A stretch of 64,000 nt of DNA from Tomocerus qinae. Its lineage: Eukaryota; Arthropoda; Collembola; Entomobryomorpha; Tomoceridae. Positions 36,642-49,863 of this stretch are shown piece after piece. The notes under the pieces are model-generated. The model searched no databases and had not been told where the DNA came from. It was given only the letters and a program-made list of their open reading frames with translations. The first letter of the stretch is position 1. Every line of letters begins with the position of its first letter. The DNA lies in NCBI GenBank assembly GCA_020055645.1, contig CM034547.1, positions 33,610,909 to 33,674,908 of the forward strand, in the 5' to 3' direction. The position numbers and the translations under genes were made by a program.

Positions 36642-39600
36642 GTGTGCACATAGAATACTTTTCTTCTTTCTCTTTTCTTTCACCGACGCAATACAATATA
36701 AATACAATAGTGCACGACACACGCTCTAGCCGCCTGTTTTTCCTCTTATCTTCTCACACTCTCGAGACTTTTATTATCTCACCCTTTTCCTCAACTTGGC
36801 TTGTTTGACTTTAGGCTAGAAAACACACTTTTACTTACAGAATGATACAATGCATGGTGATATAAAATTTTACGCCTCGTATGCAAAGTCAACACAGTTT
36901 TAATGAAAAAAGTATAGAAATGTAGAAAAGAATTGCTTTCAGGGAATGTAAATGCCAATATATGTAGGTAAGGACGAAGAATATAGATTACCTAGGTACT
37001 TATTTACATACATAATACTTAATAGCGTCCTTTGCTCTTCGCCCGACAACGTTGAGCAAATATTTAAATTACAAAGCACTATTACCAATTAAGGCATGTC
37101 ATTGTGATTCGCCCAGATGGTAATTGTAACTAGAAAATAATTAAATTCATGAACCTCAGCATGGTAACTGTATCCCATTGAAATATACGAACTAGTGCTC
37201 TAATACTGGCCTTGCTCTGACAATGAGAGTAAATAAAATCAGGGACACAATCGCCTATGGCCAGGCATATAATATCTACCATGTGAGGCTGAAATTAGTA
37301 AATAAAGAGTAGCGCAAGTGTGTCAAATGGTTTTGTACGGACTGTTGGTTGGTGTTGACCTTTTAGAATGGAATTCTATTTGTAAACCTATTGTAGCACA
37401 AAACACTAGTTTTCTGCATTTTCTAACGACCATACAAGTTTGTAATATCTAGAAAGCACAGTGTAGTATTGGTGTAAATAAGTTAGTTAGCTTAGTAGTT
37501 TTAGGAGGGCTCATAAACCTGTGCCATTAAAATTCTCCTGCAACCGAGTTTTCTAATGACAAAGGCCTCCCAGGATGCAAATACTCATAATATTTGTTGA
37601 AAATGTTCTTTTAATGAAACACAATGGCAGAATGGAGTATGCAAAAGAGCTCTGCATGTAGCACTTCTTTTTACTTAACATTTTAGTACACAATACACAG
37701 AGACACGGTGAACGAACAAAAACCTGCAGTACAATTCAAACACATAGCCAACTGGCACAACATACACTACAAAGGAAATTTAATTAGCATTATTATGGTC
37801 ACCTAATATGCATTAAGGAACATTATATTTTAAATTATTGCCCTGTATTTTTTCAAAGCGTGCAGATACTATATAGTTCCTAAACATATTAAGCATACGC
37901 TTAATTTACTTGGAGTATAAAATATAATTTGACTGCACCGCATGCAAATACGTAATAGTGTGCATACCTTTTGACTACATTTCTTTCCCTTATAAGCGTC
38001 TAAGTAGATGATGGCACATTTGTAGCTATTATGTAGTTGAGTTCAGTTTAACATATGACCACACGGGCATCTTTATACTACAGAGACAGAGTTAGGCAGG
38101 CCAATAAACGCAACTTTGTATTCATGTCCTATGACTCGTCGACTGACTCTTGAGCCCTTTTAATTTCCTCTTAAAACGAAATACAACCATCATAATTTAG
38201 CTTTTAAGACCTCAGCGATGCCATAGAATGAGTGCTTAGAGAGCTTAGTGGCTTAACTAGCCATCAAGCAGTGGAGAGAAGCCTTGCAGTCAAGTCAACA
38301 GACGAAGAAGAACCAAAAGAAGAATCTCCACGAACATAAGTAGTCTGCGTACCTTCCTTGGTCCTGTCCATTCTACTTCCAGCTCAGTTAGTGATGCGCA
38401 TTCCACGTCAATTCACTTCTCTTTGAAGCATTCAAATCCCAAAGCCAAATCTAAATGTAAGTGAGCTCTTGAAAATGCCGTGTTGTATATTCTGCAGTGG
38501 TATCTGACAACTTGAGCACTCTGGGTGATTCGGAGGTAATTTACCTTCAAATAAAATACAAGCTATACTTCAACTCCAGCTCTCCCTATTCCGTTCACTA
38601 TTTAATAGTACACACAGTAGGTATACCTTAACAACATTGTCACTATAATAAATATTTGAGATCGCTTCTGCTAAACGTATTTGTATGTACTACTTAGTAA
38701 ATGTTCTAGACGAGGATTGTAAACTCATACAAAATACATGTGAGCTGTACTATAGATACTTAGTATTTACAGATATGGTCCTGAACCTGAACTCAAGTTG
38801 CTGACAATAGAATGGACGAGAGCAAAGGGTAGTATTACGCTACTATGTGGTAGTTAGACTGGAACAGGATAGCAAAAAAGCTCCTGGTTATTTTCAGGAC
38901 GGAAAAATGTGTAGCTATCTCTACGAAGAGAGAATTAGAATCTGAGGACAGTGAAGTGGCATGCAGTAAAGGGACCGACAAAATAAAAGCTGCCCATGTA
39001 CAGACATTACCTACTAAAGTACGTAACGAATAAATGTTCAGTTCAGCAGCTACCATACAACTATACACTATCCCATCATCAGTATTGTACTAGTATTAAG
39101 TGTATTTACGAGTCAAGTCAAGGAACAAAAAAGAGATATATACTCTGGTGTTAGTGTTAAAAACAGGTAGCTAGTTGTTTAGTTGGTGGACTGGACTTGG
39201 GCACGGGAGAATACCTATTTGTATACAAGACAACCTTTTACTTAGCTTTGTTAGCTGACTCCACTTCCCTCTAAGCTCTTTTCACTCTTTATAAACTACG
39301 TGTGTATTTATAGCTCCACATTCATTCTTTCTGGAGAAATTGCAATAGAACAGCAACAAAACCGCTGGGTCTATAAATTTTTCACCCAAAATTGGCTTCT
39401 CTCCCTTCCGTGGATGATTGCGTACCTAGCGTGCCGGAAATCAAAAGGCTCTTTTTGTGCAGACCTCATTTCCACTGCCCCCAGCCAGTGCAATCCAGTG
39501 CTACACTGCACTTCGACTCCTACATAATATACTGATAGACTTGTGTCCTTTACTTACACTTTACACTGCATGCCTCCTATTGTCCTTATTTCCTTGCCTC

Positions 39601-42600
39601 AACTAAATAACTAGCAAACAAAGTGCTGTCAACAATATAGTCGTCTGATATACTAATTGTAAGTAGAACACAAACTAGTACTATTGCACCTACAGGGGTT
39701 TTTACATTCGTTGATATATAATATAGCAATCTACTCTTTGCGCTACTTTTTAACATTTTAGTATATTATCGACTTTTTATTTAGGCCACTCCCCTCTGAC
39801 AATATTTGCGCTGCCACTATCTTAAAAGTTTAGCGGCAAGTTTCCTTTATGAAGAGGAAATTCTACTTACAAAAGTTTAATGGTGTCGACAAAAGTGGTA
39901 GTAGTCATATTTTGCTCACATGTATAATTACTATTAATAAATAGAAAACTCACTAATGCATACCTGTACTTAATTCGGAAGGTAGACATTGTACTTCCAA
40001 CTTCATTTTCCTGCCTCATGATGGTACTTACTTAAGGTGGGTAGCTAATCTAGTTTCATTTTGTTCCCTACTCACTCAAAAGTTGACTACTTTCCTCTTT
40101 TCCGTCCATATCATCAAATAACATAACAAACTAGAGAACTTATCGTTAACAAAGCTAGCTTTTACACACGTAACTATCTTTCCCTCATCTCATGTACTAT
40201 CTAGCCATCGCAACTACTTACCAGTACGACAGGATAGGATATTATGTAATAAAATACGCTAGGCTATAATATGACTCACAGTCTATCCTACAAATTCCAT
40301 GTTCCGATGTTCGAGACTCATTAGGAGAGTTTACTACATGGAGATAACTTTTATCTTATCTCATAAGGTTGTGAGAGGAGAGAACTTATTACATTTTACT
40401 TTTAACCTAATTAAGAATCTTATTGCGCCATGATTATCACGAGATGAAACTGATATGATCCATTGGCTTGGCTAAAAGGATTATATAGCCGAATTTTTAT
40501 GTAATGATTTCAGACCAGTCCACCAAATCGGTTTAATAAAAAATATTTTCCATGTACAGTGCACGAAGTAGAAGTGTGCTCATCTCTTAGACTGAAAAAT
40601 CGAGGATAGTATTCTTGTGTCTAAAATATGAATGTGATATTCACAACCCCTCCAATATTTTCTCATTTGGTCGGTACTCATGTCAAACTCACGGCATAAT
40701 AAACAGAATTGCTTTACATACAAAGTAGAAAGCATAGCTTTAAACAGACGAGACTTTCGCTGTAAAAATCTCATTGCTCTACTGACAGAATTATGATATG
40801 GAACAGTGCGACTGACTGATTGTGAGGAAAAAAGCCCTTCACATCTCACTGAGCAGCAGCAAAGCGAAAGAAAACTGTTTATTCATCTCTACACCATAGC
40901 AGACGAGACCACGCATCGCATACATCATGAATGTTCAAAGTTATCCTTGGCTTCTTGTAATTTTAACTCATATTAAACATGATCCGGATTAGTTTTCATC
41001 ATTAAAACTTTCATATTAGATTTTTCTAAAGGAAACTTTTTCTAAAAGTGCACTAACTCATAGGCAAAACTAATAAAGCTGTAATATCAGTTACATAAGG
41101 GGAAAAAGTACATAGGAAAACCGACTAAAATGCGTAGGTAGATAGACTCTGTGGCAAAGAATATAAACATCAGCACTAACATTTATATTTATCATAGAGA
41201 CTCGTCTTTGATAAGTAGTGAAGTTCTAAGCTTGATGTAAAGAACTTGTATTTACACGTGTATAGAAGGTAGGACAGATGTAAATTGTATTCTCCTTAAT
41301 AGAAATCGTAAGAGTTGTAACATGCAGAGTACTAATTTAGTTATGCTCCCCAGATACTAATATTCACTGAGTGAATAGAAAGTTAAGTCAAACGCTAATC
41401 CACATGATATTTGTAAAAGACTGTCATGTCACTCGTCCAGCACTTCGTCAGTTGAAATCCCTGCGGCACGATTTGACTTCTTAGCCAAGTGAGCCACACA
41501 TAAAAAGTATAGACACATTAGAACATCAAATTACAAGATGTGTTGAAAGGAATGATGAAAGGACATATAAAATGCATGAATGAATGCTTGGACGGATGGA
41601 TGGATAAATTTACATTCATTCATTTCATTCACATCCGCGGACAAAGATGAGTTAAGCATTGGTAAACGAAAGGATATTATTCAGCTTATCTTCTACATTA
41701 ATATTTACATTCTTATAAGACACATTTTATATGCGTTTAAGCACTACATAGAATAAACCGAGATGATTACGAGTATTACATTCCAAACTCACTGAGTGAT
41801 GTTTTGTTTGTGGCCCTATCATGTATTTTTGTTTAATATGTTACATAGAGATTGAGAGAGTAGCGACACAATGTATATAAAACTAGCATCTTCAAGACAT
41901 AATTTTTTCTTCCATTTCCATCCGACGTTAATTACACCTTCATCTTCGTTGGAAGAAGCTCGTCTTGCCCGTTTCGGTGTTTTTGTCTCAACCCTTGTCT
42001 TGCGTTTTCTTGTAGCTAAGTGTGCGTAGCAGTATATAAATATAGTTAGAAACGTCTTCCCACTCGGATTTTACGCATCTAGTTTAGATTTTCTCAACGA
42101 GCCGAGTGAACTGAGCTTAGCTAAGTTAATGTGATGTGAAATTTGAGTTACGTTTCGTTACATTGCTCCACTCCACGCTACTTCATATTGTTATTACTTA
42201 CACTACACAAAATACACACATTAAATACTCCAGTCACTACTCTAATATTCTCTGACTGGCATACTACAGTAAATAAACGAATTCTTGCCACTCTTTGTAA
42301 ATTCTTCTTTCTTTATCACTTTCTCGTATACGAATCCTTATACAGTGTACACTACCGATAAGACACAATGCAGAAACACACTAACGATAACGACTTTCCA
42401 GATTTCTGACAAAATACGTAGGGATACTTGGCACAATGAAGTAGTAATGTACATCTACATTCCTCTAGCCTTTAGCTACGTAATGTAGTTGCATCTAACA
42501 ATAAGTATAAATAAGTAAACTTGTAGAGCACTTCGTCATGCTAGCGTACATATCCTAATAAATCATCAGGAGTAAATCCTAATCTAAATCTCCTCCAACT

Positions 42601-42998
42601 GTCTAGCTGCTGCGTAGAGAAAGAAAAATTCTTTGGATGCGTTCTTTTGGTCAAAAATGTTTCCCAGTTAGTTACACTTGGAAAGAATGAACATTTTCCT
42701 GAGGCATAACCCATCCTATGGAAAAGTGTCGAAACGTGATGACCACATCATACAATACGGACGGCATTCGTGTTTCCATTACAATTTCCCAATCCCATAT
42801 TTCTCATTCTTCTAACACCAGTTTCACATACTCTTTTCCGTCCAGCTATTACAATTGGAGCTTTCAATTTTTTCTTCAGTGACTCATGTTCATTCTTTAT
42901 TCTTTTCCAAGTTGCTAAGTAAAGCGTGAGTTCTTTCGCTACACTTTTACTGCTAACTTTGTTGCAGAACCGCTTATATTTCGTTTAATTCAAACGTA

Positions 42999-43010
42999 AT
43001 ATATATATAT
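42999..43010. repeat. (AT)6 microsatellite and nearby AT-rich hairpin
   Basis: Six AT units; just downstream at 43035-43056, TATATGTAT and ATACATATA form a 9-bp stem with a 4-nt loop. This is ordinary AT-rich low-complexity DNA. Confidence 0.7.
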
Positions 43011-46000
43011 GCAGTAAAATACACACGTACATTGTATATGTATCTATATACATATATCATATGCACATTGTACATATTGCAATTCACAGTAGTCTTCGAC
43101 AATAAGTACTGCCACTGTTTTATACGAGGAAACCAAAGCGAAATAGGAAAAGAACACCACGCCAAAAGCTATAAATACATAAGAATACACGTAAAAGACT
43201 GTGGTGAGTTCTGTAGTTTTCCTCTCCTTCTCTTCTGTCTTGAATCTCTGAATAGGTAGGTATGCGTCTGTCCTAGCAGTAATAGCGAACGCGTAGAGCA
43301 GTACTGCCGCCATAAAAGGATTAATGTCGCAGAACTAACACTCAACAATTTTCGGCTTCGGTTCGGAACACATTATTTCAGTCACTGTGACTCTAACTGT
43401 TAGTGATATTGGCAATGGCATGAGCATCGTCCGTTTTCTTACAAACTGAAAAAATATCATCTAATGCAAGCGTAAGCATCTAAGTAAGAACGGGACCAGA
43501 CCGAAACCAGAACTAAAGAGCTGACATAACTATCATACTACCAACTTAATACATTTTTATTTCATTCCTGAGTTAAAACCAACAAAATGAAATTGTTTGA
43601 TGGAAAAATGAAAATTTTGGAACGAAAACGTTTAGGGACTTTCCGTGTTTGTCCACATGAAAAATATTGTTGAACATAGTTATATTATTATCATAATTTT
43701 AGCGTATTCAATGTGCTTTTAATATGTACTTTACTAAATCAATATTAAAAATAATGTAGAGCGCCCATTTTACACTTATTAACATTATTTAATTCATAGT
43801 CGAAGTCTACCTGTATGGAGTAATATATTTAGTGACATATGGAAAACAAGTGCATCAATTTTATGTAACAATTGCAAGTTTCAAAGCAAAGTACTAATGC
43901 TGAGAAATTCAAAGAAATTCAATCAATTTGGAAATACTCATTTAGCTGAAGTAACTTTGGGGCTAATAGATTGGAAAAGGAATTGACATAGACAAAATAA
44001 CTTTAACAGAGTTTCTATTGGTAGTGTTCAGAAATACAAGGAGCACGAATTGGACGTTTTGTATGCTACAGTTATTCAGGACAGCATTGGTCGTGATCGT
44101 ACAACAATTCCAATCTCAATTGAATATTTACACCCGGGCCAACAATGGATTAAATCATTCGGATAAAAAATTCAATGGAAAACATTGACTCCCCACGAGT
44201 CGATTTGCCACATCCAGACTTAATTTACCAAGAGTATATACAAGTTTACTACCCTGACTCTAATATCAGCTTCTGTTTTCCTTCAGTAAAGATTCCGAAA
44301 CGAGAAAAACATTTTACGGATGCAGTTTGGGACTAAAAGGAAAGTGAGGCAGCTCTCGACATGGAGCGATCTACTCAACTCTGCTCTGAAGTAAACTCAC
44401 TCAATATATCCAATTTTGTGTTACACTTTAGTGGCTATTTCATGGAAGCCTTCTAACAAACAGTGGCACTCATTCAGCAAACTGATTGCAAGAGAGTTGT
44501 AACGGTAAGCAGTACTATTTCTATTGAATACATACTCCACTACATTCAGAAGGAAGAAATACCCATTTCTCCCTTATGGTCAACTCTAGCCCAGCCTCCA
44601 CATTTTTTTCTGTTTTCATTTCATTTGATGTCACGTCATGTCACTCTGTGCAACTTGCATTTCCTCCATTGTATATAGCTCCAGTTTTATTCAACCTTTT
44701 TCATTTTTCCACCCTCGTGTACTGTGGCCGTGCAATCACAATCGCATCATTTACGTTTCCATAAAATTCCAAATTCCAATCTCTATTCTCTTTTCTGCTC
44801 TTCCCCCAACTCATACATTTTCACCTCATGACATTTGCAATTGCGATTTCCTTGCAACCATGCCGTGCTCCTGAAACATCTCTCCATCCCAGAACCTGCG
44901 CTTCGAATAAACGTGTCGATTATTTATAAACATTTCAAGTAGACACACTATATATCCAACCAAATCCCATCCATCAGTACTCCGTAGATATACATTACTT
45001 ATTTATGTACAAACTTGTACCTCGCAACACTGCCTTATTTTATCAGCATCTCCTAACAAAAAGCTTTGTAATCATTACATGCTCCGATCAGGAACATGTG
45101 GAAGAAGGAGAATCACGAACAGTACTTGAACTCGTTTGGTGCTTGGAATTAACGTCCAGCCCTGAAAAACCGAGTAATACTGGATGCCCCTTAAATTGAC
45201 TACACAAGAGAGTAAACTACAATGTTTAAAAAAGTTAACAGGGTCTGAAAATTGTGTAGAAGAATTACAACCACAGACATGCCAAAGAAAGAAAGGCAAC
45301 TTGTCCCACTTTTAGTTTATTCTCTTTGCAACTCAATCAGTGTCCCAACAAGTATATACACTCTTCATGTAGTATAAATATAATAATGTAAAATCGATAG
45401 TATCTTCACTCTTCATTTCAATAGATCCACTTCGAGGATACATGTAGGGCACTACTACGAAACAAGCGAAGCAAAATCAACGTCCGCCACTTACAAACTA
45501 CATACTACTATATCCTCAAACATAATATTAAGTAGGTACTGGGTTAATAGTGACTATTGTATAAATAGGGCTGACTGTCGACCCATCTCGAAGCCATAGG
45601 GAAACTAACCTCTGAAACGACACATGGAAAAAGCCGAAATCTTGATAAAAGCCACAAAAAAGATTTTAGAGCGGAGGAGCAGAGAGGAGACGGACGGAGC
45701 GGAGGACGAGTGGTAAAGGCAAGGCCCGGCAAGAACAGAATGAAATATGGATAGGGAATCCTTTGTGTAACACGACGACAACGTAAAGTGGAGACGAGAA
45801 TGGATGTGCCTACGCTCCTTACATAACTATATATATAGAGGGACAACAATAAGTAAGGCCAGCAAAGCCAGGGCATGTCAGGAAGGGCAGTGCCATAGCA
45901 AGAATAGAAGATTTTTTCCGTTTCTATTCCCAACTCGTTTGTTCCTTTAAAAAGGAAAGTGTGTGTCTGTGTGTCTTGTCTGTGGACTGGACTCCTTTCG

Positions 46001-46835
46001 CTTTGTACACAGATCAAGTACAAAGTAGGAACTAAAGGATAAGTTATGTAAGTTAACTGAAGTCAAGGCATCCTCCAGTCCTAATAGCTCCTCAAGCTGA
46101 TGTGATCTTCTGTTGTGATGTGAGCACCATTCGCATCACAACCAGACAAACGCAACGGGCCTTAAAGATCCACTACAAACTACACTATTAAATTGCATCT
46201 ACATGGACAGTCTATCCTATCACTACATTTGTTTTTATGCCAGACATCATCTAGACCTAATACTGCATTACCATTAACATCACAGAACACTACAACATAT
46301 CATAACGAATATCAAAATCGATCTAATCGCGATCACGCTTCCTCTCAGGCCTCTGACCAACATATTACAGTTACCGTCATGAAATAGATATTACATCCAA
46401 CTCAAACTTCTTTAATGTTACAAACTCACTACTTCCTTTCTTTTTATCTTAGCAACCCAAATGCACTACAGAGACCGTCCCACCATGGATATCTCTTTGT
46501 GTTGTTTATAATACCTTCACGTAATACTCGAAACGTGGCCTCCTGCCTATCTCATGTCTCAGCCAATGTGCATACAACTATCATTTTCAAAAAATTTATA
46601 CGTTTATTGCTATAAAAACAGTTCTATATTCTACCCTTGCTCTAATATTCACGTATCTGTCCCGAATTCAAAATATAAAACCTTTTCCAAGACCATTTGC
46701 CATTATATTATGTAATCTACCTACTATCCTATGACAGCGACTTAAACGAACTTCAAAAAGTTCAACGTTTAACATGCCCCATGTATGAATCATTATCTGA
46801 CAAGTCAAACAGAGAGCGTGCCTAAGCAGCACATT

Positions 46836-46850
46836 ATGATGATGATGATG
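46836..46850. repeat. (ATG)5 microsatellite
   Basis: Five perfect ATG units in non-coding DNA. Confidence 0.85.
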
Positions 46851-49828
46851 AGACTCAAATGCTTCCTCCCATCCTACCATCCTATAATATTTTCTTTTGG
46901 CATGACGCAAGAAACTACAGAGTATACTAATATAGAGTACATTTAACTCTGTGAACAAAGTATACTGCTCTATACAAGTTTACTTGTGCATAATGATGAC
47001 CAAGCAGTCCAAACCAAAAATACCATAGCGTTCAATTCAGCTTCTGCATGGAACATTCGAAATCACGAGTCCTATAACTAAATTACACTATCACTAACAA
47101 CATGAGTTCCATCCAACCTCCAACCTGTGCTGTGTTTACTGCAGTCAATTGAATATACCAGTTGATTGAACTGTTCTTATACAAAACGAGACGGATTTTT
47201 TACTCCAACACTACTAAGCACTGCTGCTTTTGTTTAGACTTAAGCTGCTACATTGTAACTATAAATTGATGGCAATAAGTATTTATAAGACATAGCCAAT
47301 CTACCCTAGTGTATTTCTGCAGAGTAAATCCCTACATATACTCGGCATGTCTCTGTGGGTACCTCAAATGTTTTTATACGTACTTTGAAAGGAGTAAGGT
47401 GAAAAACAGGGCGAAAGACGATGATGTCTTATTTTCCACAGCGGTCAGTCGGAGAATGAAAAATTGCCCAATTACCCAAGGATAGAATGACTCTGAGGTA
47501 TCTCTCAGCTTTTCATCTCTTCTCTGTAGTTGCCTTCATGCCGAAAGCCTCTAGGGTGTTTAACTCAATACACGCAGTCAAAGTCAAGTAAAAACGCCAA
47601 GATTTCCAATAATAAGACATCTCTACACAGTCTACGAGTTATTTTAAATCTATATATCCAAACAGAAATGTCCATTCACCTATATTGACAGGAATTTTCT
47701 GTTTTGTTTTAACTGCTTAAGTGTCATCACATGGCATTTACTTCTAGACGCCTTAGAAAAGTCAAATAATTTATTTAATGAAAGAAAATATAAAATAGTA
47801 ATTTTCCTAAAACCATTTCATTGTTCATACAATCATATTTTATGCAATCAATCATCAATACCGTAAACATATGTTAGCACTGCTAGCAATGATATAAAGT
47901 TTGAGAAATGCCATTTACTAAAAATAAATACTTGAATTTTATTTCACCGACTTATCCCAACTGCTAATTTTTAAATCAAAAAAAGTAATGATTTTCTAAC
48001 TTGCTGAAGTTCCTTTGATACTCAATTCTTTAGCACACAGCACACGAAACTACAATGAAGGTAAGAACAAGGACAGGTAACTCTTTGCTCAGCAAAAATA
48101 TTAATTGTGCAACACCAAAAAAGTCCAATGTGCAATCACATTAAAGATCGGTCGGATACCACCCTTCAGGATAAATCTTGTGTAGCATCCTAAGATGAAT
48201 GTAGTACTAAATATGTAAGAAAAAAAGGTTTTATAGGGACGAAAAGATGAAGAGCATTCCTTGACATAATGAACTTGTAATCCAATAAAATCAAGTAAAA
48301 TTGAGCGAGCGTCTAGAAAGAGCAAGCTAAATAAAGTTATGCCTTACTGACGCATGAAATAGATTCAGAATTAGGAAGAGCCTAGCCATTAGCCATGTAG
48401 TAGAACGAAGTCACAAAAACAGTCAGAAGAAATGGCTGAACTAAAGTGTAAAACAGGATGATAGTCGTAAAGCCGAAAGATACGTCCATAATAAGAAGTA
48501 GATTGAAGAGACTAACTGACAATGATCACCTTAATATACATAACGTGATATGAAATAACGACTAAGATAAGACTCGGAAGAGGACAAGGACTATTATTAC
48601 TGTGACAGCGACATGGCTGAGATGAGACGCTTGCTTTTCCAGTTTTTCGAGTATCACCAATCACCACAGTAAAACATGCCCAAACTCTGCAGATATACAT
48701 ATTCCTCTTGATTCAACTACGCTTTATGCACTACAGGGAAAAGATACAAAGATATTGTATAGAGAGTAGTGTGTGAGATACATTCTTTGAACATCCTTTT
48801 CATGCAATATCATCCTTTTCATTTCACTTCAAAACTGGTAAAACTGTCACATTAGTTGAGTTGGAAGCCAAGGCCTTCGCGGAAAAAACAATCGCACCCA
48901 AGACAAAAAGAGGAGAGAGAAATGAGAAAACGGCTAGAAAATATGAACAAGTGGAGTAGAATGTCATAATGATGTGAGCGCATCGCATCATCAGGCTCTC
49001 TCACTTGCAATTTTTCACTCCTCGTCCGCTCGCTCTGGCTCTCACTTCTCCCTACAGACTTCAAACCTCCATTCCATATATCCCCATTCTCCCCATGTCC
49101 AAATCTCCAACGAAAACTACAAAAAATATATCTAGTGCCTGTAGATTGTATACAATTCCTTAGCTTCCTATTATTCTCTAACGTATTACTGCATGTGCTC
49201 TATAAAAAATCTCAACCTAAGATATGAATCTCTTTATATGTAACATACGACTAAATAACATATCTCCAATTCAATTGTACTGAATAGAAGGATATACTCT
49301 TAAAATCTGGATCAACACTGTATTACAAAGTGCTGAGAAAAATGAATTTAGCAGTAGAGACTAAGATTACTATATAAATATATCAATGAAGAAGAGTATT
49401 TATATGAGAATGTAAATATATACTGCCACTGAGCTCTATTATGTTACTATAGTATATAGTCTCAGAAGATCTAGAATCTAGTGGATAGAAGATCCAGATA
49501 TAGTGTTCTCTTTCTTCTATCACTTCCTATAAAATGTTATCGAGCAACATCATTGAATTTCTTGTTTTCTTTTCTTGTGTTAGTTTGTTTCCTCGTCTAT
49601 ACTGGTGTTTACTTTCTTTCGGAATGAAGTGGAGTTACTATCTGTCTAACATTATGAGGGAAGAATGGTCGTTATAAGTTGCAATGATCGTACTAAAGTA
49701 AAGTTCAGTTGAGTTTAGTTAGCTTAGTTGGAGAACGTTGTAGAGGGAAGAGGAGCCACAAGAAAAAAACGTAAAGATTCAGTTGAGGGAAGGCGAGACG
49801 CATGCATCCCAATCATTTGTTTCCTCTG

Positions 49829-49863
49829 ACATTACATTACATTATTACATTCAACATTACATT
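49829..49863. repeat. ACATT-rich short tandem repeat
   Basis: Three perfect ACATT units followed by interrupted copies of the same pentamer over about 35 nt. Confidence 0.8.

Noticed and set aside
38400-38470. TTCAAATCCC as a tRNA B box
   Set aside because: No A box at the right distance and no cloverleaf stems can be formed around it.
44175-44336. 53-codon ORF with fairly balanced amino-acid composition
   Set aside because: Too short to judge, no recognisable family, and no splice or promoter context that I could defend.
45544-46023. 159-codon minus-strand ORF, the longest single frame in the window
   Set aside because: Composition is rich in Ser, Leu, Pro and Tyr with no motif, it starts in AT-rich repeats, and nothing around it suggests a gene. 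An ORF of this length is expected by chance in 64 kb.
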